Below, piece by piece: positions 34,257-39,549 of a stretch of DNA of 39,549 nucleotides (the first letter of the stretch is position 1; each line of letters starts with the position of its first letter). The position numbers were made by a program, and so were the translations under genes. Source of the DNA: a filamentous cyanobacterium CCP2 (GTDB taxonomy: Bacteria > Cyanobacteriota > Cyanobacteriia > Elainellales > Elainellaceae); NCBI GenBank assembly GCA_003003615.1, contig PVWD01000024.1, forward strand, positions 1 through 39,549. The letters run 5' to 3'. The notes under the pieces were generated by a model, which did no database searches, was not told the DNA's origin, and saw only the letters and a list, made by a program, of their open reading frames with translations.

Positions 34257-36773
34257 TCAACCTTTGCCATTTGTTTCAGTTTTTGCCACTTCCAGCAGCA
34301 TTTTCAACACTGAATCAGGGTTGAGGCTAATCGAATCAATCCCCAACTCCACTAGGAAGGCAGCAAAATCAGGATAGTCGCTGGGAGCCTGTCCACAGAT
34401 GCCCACCTTGCGGTTAAACTGCTTGGCGGTTTGAATCACCTTACGGATTTTGCGCTTCACCGCTTCGTTGCGCTCATCGAATAAATGGGCCACCAGTGCC
34501 GAGTCTCGATCGATCCCCAAGGTCAACTGCGTCAGGTCATTGGAGCCGATGGAAAATCCATCAAAGATTTGAGCAAATTCGTCTACCAGTTCCACATTGC
34601 TGGGCAGTTCACACATGACATAGACCTGTAAGCCATTTTCGCCTTGCTTCAGCCCATGTTTTTCCATCTCTGCCAACACTCTCCGCCCTTCTTCAGGGGT
34701 ACGGCAGAAAGGAATCATCGGAATCAGGTTGGTTAAACCCATCTCCTCCCGAACCCGCCGATGGGCCTCGCACTCCAAGCCAAACGCTTCAGCATACTTC
34801 GGGTCATAGTATCGAGAAGCCCCCCGCCAGCCCAGCATCGGGTTTTCCTCTTCCGGTTCAAACTGTCTGCCGCCCAGCAAATTGGCGTATTCATTACTCT
34901 TGAGGTCAGACATACGGACAATGACGGGGTTGGGGTAGAACGCAGCGGCGATCGTAGCAATTCCGCGAGCCAGCTTGTCTACAAAGTAGTCGGGCTTGTG
35001 GTCGTACTGGTCGGTGAGGTTGTGAATATCCCATTTGGCGGCTTTGTCTTTGAGGTCATCAAAGTTCAGCAGGGCCAAGGGATGCACCTTAATATGATTG
35101 GCAATGATAAACTCCGATCGCGCCAGACCAACTCCCTCAGAAGGAATGTAAGACAGTTTGAACGCCTCCTGCGGGTTGCCAATATTCATCAAAATTTTGG
35201 TGCGGGTTTGCGGTAGGCTGTCTAGCTCCACTTCGTTAACCTCAAAGGGTAGCAGCCCCGTATAGACTTGCCCCTCTTCCCCTTCCGCGCAGGATACTGT
35301 AATTTCCTGTCCGTCCTTCAGGTCTTCCAATGCAGGGCCACAACCAACGATCGCCGGAATGCCTAGCTCACGGGCGATGATGGCAGCGTGGCAGGTACGC
35401 CCTCCGTGCTTTGTCACCACCGCACTGGCTTTTTTCATGATCGGTTCCCAGTCAGGGTCAGTTTTATCAGTGATCAACACTTCCCCTTTATGGAACTGAT
35501 CCAAAGCTTCCACATCGTTGATGATCCGCACCTTGCCCTGCCCAATCAAATCACCAACGGCCCGACCCGTCGCCAGGATTTCGCTTTTCTCTTTCAGCCG
35601 GTAATGGCGCAGAGTGTTGCTGGACTTGCGAGACTGCACCGTTTCTGGGCGAGCCTGCACAATGAACAGTTCCCCCGTTGCCCCATCCTTAGCCCATTCA
35701 ATGTCCATTGGGCTGTAGGAGCCATGCACTTCAGAATAATGGTCTTCAATAATGCAGGCCCACCGCGCCAAGGTGAGAATTTCCTCATCCTCTAGGGCAA
35801 ACTTCTGCCGATCGCGATTAGGCACAGGCACGTTTTTGGTTAACTTACCGCCACCCTCGTCGTAGATCATCTTGATCTCTTTACTGCCCAACCGCTTGTC
35901 CAGAATTGGTTTAAACCCTTGCTTTAGCGTTGGCTTAAACACCAAATACTCATCTGGGGTCACTGCCCCCTGCACGACGTTTTCCCCTAGCCCGTAGGCC
36001 GCTGTAATCAATGCGGCATTCTTAAATCCGGTTTCTGTATCGATCGAGAACATTACCCCGGAGGTGGCTAAGTCCGATCGCACCATTTTTTGCACACCAA
36101 CAGACAGAGCCACATCAAAGTGATCAAAGTTTTTTATGGCTCGGTAGGAGATGGCCCGATCGGTGAACAAAGAGGCAAAACAACGGTGACAGGCTTCCAG
36201 CACGGGCTTGATGCCATAGACATTTAGATAAGTCTCTTGCTGTCCGGCAAAGCTGGCATCGGGCAAGTCTTCTGCTGTTGCACTCGATCGCACCGCCACA
36301 TCCACGCCGCAGTTGTAATCCCGGTAGGCTTGCAGTTCCGAACCTTCCAGCCGATTGCAAATGTCATCATCTCCGGCTCCATACCGCTCACACATGCGAG
36401 TATAGGCATCAATAATGGCAGTTTCCAGCTCTGGCGGAAACGGCGTATGCAAAATCATGGCGCGGGCTTGCCGTCCTCGTTCCTGAAGGTTGCTGAGATT
36501 TTCAACATCCAGGTCTGAAAATAACTCCCGTAGGCGATCGTCTAGTCCTGCCCGTTGCATGAAGTAGCGAAAGGCATAGGCAGTCGTGGCAAAGCCAGAA
36601 GGAACGTTTACGCCTTGGGCAGCCAGTTGGCGAATCAGTTCTCCCAAGGAAGCATTTTTGCCGCCGACCAGTGGAATATCATGAATACCCACCTCCTCAT
36701 ACCAGAGAATTAATGCCTTTTCTCTATCATCTTGGTTAAGAGAGTTATCTTTAGACTGGTTCACAGTGTACAT
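34257..36773 (-). CDS. ppsA: Phosphoenolpyruvate synthase
   Basis: An 838-residue enzyme from ATG 36773, with AGGAG nine bases before it; an upstream frame to 36830 is rejected. The N-terminal ATP-binding domain has the VGGKNASLGEL and CGVDVAVRSSATAEDLPDASFAGQ-type motifs. The phosphohistidine domain holds the transferred-phosphate His in GGRTCHAAI. The C-terminal TIM-barrel has the active-site Cys in GICGQAPS. It converts pyruvate, ATP and water to PEP, AMP and phosphate, for gluconeogenesis and PEP supply. The length and the VGGKNASLGEL start separate it from pyruvate phosphate dikinase. It converges on the receiver gene. The 669-nt gap upstream should hold its promoter. Confidence 0.96.
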   Translation of the reverse strand: MYTVNQSKDNSLNQDDREKALILWYEEVGIHDIPLVGGKNASLGELIRQLAAQGVNVPSGFATTAYAFRYFMQRAGLDDRLRELFSDLDVENLSNLQERGRQARAMILHTPFPPELETAIIDAYTRMCERYGAGDDDICNRLEGSELQAYRDYNCGVDVAVRSSATAEDLPDASFAGQQETYLNVYGIKPVLEACHRCFASLFTDRAISYRAIKNFDHFDVALSVGVQKMVRSDLATSGVMFSIDTETGFKNAALITAAYGLGENVVQGAVTPDEYLVFKPTLKQGFKPILDKRLGSKEIKMIYDEGGGKLTKNVPVPNRDRQKFALEDEEILTLARWACIIEDHYSEVHGSYSPMDIEWAKDGATGELFIVQARPETVQSRKSSNTLRHYRLKEKSEILATGRAVGDLIGQGKVRIINDVEALDQFHKGEVLITDKTDPDWEPIMKKASAVVTKHGGRTCHAAIIARELGIPAIVGCGPALEDLKDGQEITVSCAEGEEGQVYTGLLPFEVNEVELDSLPQTRTKILMNIGNPQEAFKLSYIPSEGVGLARSEFIIANHIKVHPLALLNFDDLKDKAAKWDIHNLTDQYDHKPDYFVDKLARGIATIAAAFYPNPVIVRMSDLKSNEYANLLGGRQFEPEEENPMLGWRGASRYYDPKYAEAFGLECEAHRRVREEMGLTNLIPMIPFCRTPEEGRRVLAEMEKHGLKQGENGLQVYVMCELPSNVELVDEFAQIFDGFSIGSNDLTQLTLGIDRDSALVAHLFDERNEAVKRKIRKVIQTAKQFNRKVGICGQAPSDYPDFAAFLVELGIDSISLNPDSVLKMLLEVAKTETNGKG

Positions 36774-37442
36774 GGAAGCTACTCCTAAAAAACTCCTACG
36801 AGCTGAGTGATGCGTTAAAAAAAGATGCAATCGAATTCAATCAAAAAGCTTAGAAAAACAAAGACACTTGCCAGGTAAATCTGGGTTGTAAATTAATCAA
36901 AAGCAATGCTGTAAATCAGGCTGAAATGGGTAAAGCGATCGGCAAAGAACCGATCATTTGAACAGTAGGTAAAGCCAGTGTCTAAAGTCTAGACGATCGC
37001 ATTGAAAACAACCGAGAATGAAAGCAAAAATGCGTTGATGGGGTTAATTTGAACAGGATTGAGCCAACTTAAACGAGCTTAGGAATGCGGATTTAACAAC
37101 CTGGAAAATTATGTTTGTACGGATTGGGCAGTGCCAAACCCCTACCTTTGGAAATCAAGATTTTATTAAATTCGCATTCTTTAGTGATTGAGCCAAAAAA
37201 TGGATTCTTTGAACGTTCTGTCTACAGTTCGTAATGTTAAAAAATATGTCGTCAATTCAGGTTCGTTCCTTCTATTATACGAAGTGAGATTAAGCAAAAG
37301 CTTGACTTTGAAGTTTTGTGGCAACAGTTTCGGAAATTGCCAGACAAACAGCCAGGAAATTGAGTTTATGCAACCCATAACCATCTTATAAAATACGTAC
37401 AGTCGTACTCGCAATACTTCCCCCATTTGGTTGATTCAGGGG
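36774..37442. promoter_or_regulatory. Intergenic region upstream of ppsA
   Basis: A 669-nt AT-rich gap between sdaA and ppsA, both on minus. It contains a 6-bp hairpin, GATCGG/CCGATC (36937-36955), without a T-run. The 81-residue frame at 37181-37426 has no ribosome binding site or coding character. I see no tRNA or other RNA gene. Confidence 0.4.
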
Positions 37443-38828
37443 TTAACATTCGATCACATTTACCGCTAACCCCCCCAGCGATGTTTCTTTATATTTCGTA
37501 TGCATATCGGCTCCGGTGGTTCGCATGGTTTTAATGACCTGATCCAGCGAGACAAAATGCTGTCCGTCTCCCTGAAGGGCGATCCGAGCGGCATTAATCG
37601 CTTTTACGGCTCCCATTGCGTTGCGTTCAATGCAGGGAATTTGTACCAGTCCGGCGATCGGGTCGCAGGTTAACCCCAGGTGGTGTTCCATGCCAATTTC
37701 CGCTGCGTTTTCCACCTGTTGGGGCGTTCCTCCTAAGACCTCTGTTAGCCCTCCTGCCGCCATGGAACAGGCCACGCCCACTTCCCCCTGGCAGCCTACA
37801 TCTGCCCCCGAAATGGAAGCATTTTCCTTATACAAAATGCCGATCGCCCCGGCCGTTAGCAAAAAATCAACAATGCGATCGTCCGTTGCCCCTTGGCAAA
37901 AGCGCGTGTAGTAGTGCAATACTGCCGGAATAATCCCTGCTGCTCCGTTGGTGGGAGCCGTCACCACCCGGCCGCCCGATGCATTCTCTTCATTGACAGC
38001 AATGGCAAATAAATTTACCCAATCCATTAACTGCAAGGGGTCAAGTGATGTAGGGGCGGCAGCAGTCAGATGGCGATATAGCTCAAGGGCACGACGTTTC
38101 ACATTTAGTCCACCGGGTAGAACACCATCATGCTGGCAGCCATTCTGAACACATTGTTGCATCACGTTCCAAATATGGAGCAGTTTATGTTTGATTTCTG
38201 GTTCCGGCTGCCAGGTCGTCTCGTTCGACAGCATGATCTGACTGATCCGCAAATTGTGTTTTTGACATTGTGCAAGTAAGTCAGCAGCAGAATGGAAGGG
38301 ATAGGGCAATGTTGTGTCTTGTTCAGGTAATGATTTATTCCTATTGGCTTGATCAATCTCTGCCTCACGCAGGATGAAACCGCCGCCAATGGAATAGTAG
38401 GTATCGATAAAAACCTTTTCATTGGGCGGGTTGTAAGCAGTAAACCGCATCCCATTCGGATGAAACGGCAACGCCTTGAAGTGAAACTGAAGATGCTCTG
38501 CTTCGTTGAAGTCGATCGCCCGTTTGCCCAACAGCTTCAACTGGTGATCCGTCCGAATCCGATCAAGGGTTGGAGCAATGACATCAGGGTTCACTTGATC
38601 GGGGGCATTGCCTTCTAAACCCAGAAAAATGGCGATGTCTGTGCCGTGTCCAATTCCGGTGGCCCCCAATGAACCGAACAACTCCACCTGCACCGATTGA
38701 ATTAAATTCAATAAACCGCGTTGCTCCAAGTCGATCGCAAACTGCAAGGCAGCTTTCATTGGGCCAACGGTATGAGAACTAGAAGGGCCAATGCCAATCT
38801 TAAAGAGATCGAAAACGCTGATTGCCAT
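37443..38828 (-). CDS. sdaA: L-serine ammonia-lyase (iron-sulphur, single chain)
   Basis: A 461-residue enzyme of the SdaA class, with alpha and beta domains in one chain. The N-terminus [20 protein letters not shown] is diagnostic. The C-terminal catalytic domain has [34 protein letters not shown], a Cys in [12 protein letters not shown] and another in [14 protein letters not shown]. These three Cys positions ligate the [4Fe-4S] cluster that binds serine. It deaminates L-serine to pyruvate and ammonia. The adjacent ppsA would turn pyruvate into PEP, so the pair could channel serine to gluconeogenesis, but the 669-nt gap argues against a single transcript. Confidence 0.96.
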   Translation of the reverse strand: MAISVFDLFKIGIGPSSSHTVGPMKAALQFAIDLEQRGLLNLIQSVQVELFGSLGATGIGHGTDIAIFLGLEGNAPDQVNPDVIAPTLDRIRTDHQLKLLGKRAIDFNEAEHLQFHFKALPFHPNGMRFTAYNPPNEKVFIDTYYSIGGGFILREAEIDQANRNKSLPEQDTTLPYPFHSAADLLAQCQKHNLRISQIMLSNETTWQPEPEIKHKLLHIWNVMQQCVQNGCQHDGVLPGGLNVKRRALELYRHLTAAAPTSLDPLQLMDWVNLFAIAVNEENASGGRVVTAPTNGAAGIIPAVLHYYTRFCQGATDDRIVDFLLTAGAIGILYKENASISGADVGCQGEVGVACSMAAGGLTEVLGGTPQQVENAAEIGMEHHLGLTCDPIAGLVQIPCIERNAMGAVKAINAARIALQGDGQHFVSLDQVIKTMRTTGADMHTKYKETSLGGLAVNVIEC

Positions 38829-39153
38829 AGCTGCAAGGTTGGAGCAATTTGGAGCGAAAACCGAATCAAATTGCAGGGTAACTCCATACTAAAAAATTGC
38901 ACTGCCAGGAACACTACAATTGGGAACGAAATGCAATGAAACGCAATGAAACTTATAGGGAGTGGGGTAGAGGCGAATTGCAATGCGCCCGTACAAGGAG
39001 TGAGGAGTGGGGGAGCATCCCATTGATGCGAATGGATCGATCGCCGTAGCGCAGACATCTTGCCTGCCGGTAAGATGCAAATGCAATGGGGATACCCTTC
39101 CAATGGATCGATCGCCGTAGCACAAGCATCTTACCGGCTCGAATTCTTTTCCC
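38829..39153. repeat. Intergenic region with direct repeats and hairpins
   Basis: This 325-nt gap holds several repeats. AATGGATCGATCGCCGTAGC occurs at 39031-39050 and again from 39102. Each copy is followed by a CATCTT element (39056 and 39127). A hairpin formed by CATCTTGCC and GGTAAGATG lies at 39056-39077. A short tandem of GAAATGCAAT/GAAACGCAAT lies at about 38928-38952. The region should also contain the sdaA promoter. No gene is seen. Confidence 0.65.
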
Positions 39154-39549
39154 TTAATTGGTGAGCTTCCAAATTGTGCTGGACAGCAAATTCGTTGTGA
39201 TGTGCGCCAGGATGGGAACCAGCAAATTTCCAGTGAAGATTGCACTTAGCCCCAAGACGGCACCGATCGTCGTTGCCCAAATCACGTATGACCAATTTTT
39301 GCTACCGCTAAAGTGCAGCACGCCAAAACACAGGCTAGAAACGACTAAACCAAACCAGGTCAGCCCGATCGCAGGCAACATCACCCCCCGAAACAGCAGT
39401 TCTTCACTCATGCCGGGCAGCAACCCCAGCCAAATCACATCAGGTGGGGCCAGCGGTTTCAACACCAGTTCCAGGTAAAAGTCGGCACTTTGACGATAAG
39501 CAGCCCACAGCCGATAGACCACCGAACTGGCCAGGGTAATGCCCAGCCC
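39154..39549 (-). CDS. CPBP-family intramembrane metalloprotease (partial, 5' end outside window)
   Basis: The frame is open to the right edge (131 residues seen), so only the C-terminal part is present; the GTG at 39522 is internal. The CPBP/CAAX-protease motifs are complete and in order: GMSEELLFRG (the EExxxR motif), CFGVLHF (FxxxH) and AHITTN (HxxxN). Three or four hydrophobic helices carry them. These residues form the glutamate/histidine metal site of ABI/CPBP proteases. Bacterial members act in immunity to bacteriocins, in prenyl-protein processing, or in unknown roles. Substrate unknown. Confidence 0.88.
   Translation of the reverse strand, partial: GLGITLASSVVYRLWAAYRQSADFYLELVLKPLAPPDVIWLGLLPGMSEELLFRGVMLPAIGLTWFGLVVSSLCFGVLHFSGSKNWSYVIWATTIGAVLGLSAIFTGNLLVPILAHITTNLLSSTIWKLTN

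Noticed and set aside
37181-37426. 81-codon frame between sdaA and ppsA
   Set aside because: AT-rich chance frame with no ribosome binding site or recognisable protein pattern.

Overview
The window is cyanobacterial. The HIP1 octamer GCGATCGC recurs (for example at 5756, 19333, 20262, 25656 and 28732), and the gene families are typical of filamentous cyanobacteria: a DevBCA-type exporter, PATAN-domain protein, globin-coupled-sensor-type globin, Rcp1-like receiver and many PAS/hybrid kinases. The genus cannot be fixed from sequence alone, and nothing here proves heterocyst formation.

Layout. 1-1988 (minus) is the 5' part of a TPM-domain membrane protein that runs off the left edge. 2288-4015 (plus) is a GT39/ArnT-like glycosyltransferase. 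15863 down to 4110 (minus) is a tight run: acyl carrier protein, AurF/CylC-like dimetal enzyme, KS-AT-KR-ACP-TR polyketide synthase, GT4 glycosyltransferase, FabF-like synthase, FabZ-like dehydratase, and a small secreted DUF2690-like protein. A 1.16 kb divergent gap separates it from a plus-strand run (17026-23015): fatty acyl-AMP ligase (FAAL), an AraC-type regulator with a degenerate receiver, and a DevB-DevC-DevA exporter.

Together these two runs look like one biosynthesis-and-export locus. In the inferred scheme, FAAL activates a fatty acid and loads the free-standing ACP. The AurF/CylC-like enzyme modifies the acyl chain (halogenation or another oxidation). The PKS extends it, and its terminal reductase releases an aldehyde or alcohol. 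FabF and FabZ add elongation or dehydration in trans, the GT4 enzyme may glycosylate the product, and DevBCA exports it. The general logic is like heterocyst-glycolipid synthesis, but the gene set differs.

26359 down to 23060 (minus) is a second compact operon: globin sensor, small unknown protein, Roadblock/LC7 protein, MglA/CvnD-type GTPase, PATAN (DUF4388) protein and a small membrane protein. It looks like a gas- or redox-responsive small-GTPase signalling module.

26942-34143 is a two-component cluster: two REC-first kinases that look like paralogues, a large membrane PAS/GAF kinase translationally coupled to an Rcp1-like receiver, and a divergent single-domain receiver. A 63-bp tandem repeat lies at the start of the large kinase. 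34257-39549 (minus) returns to housekeeping genes: phosphoenolpyruvate synthase, L-serine ammonia-lyase, and a CPBP-family membrane protease cut by the right edge. I saw no rRNA, tRNA, CRISPR array, insertion sequence or integrase.
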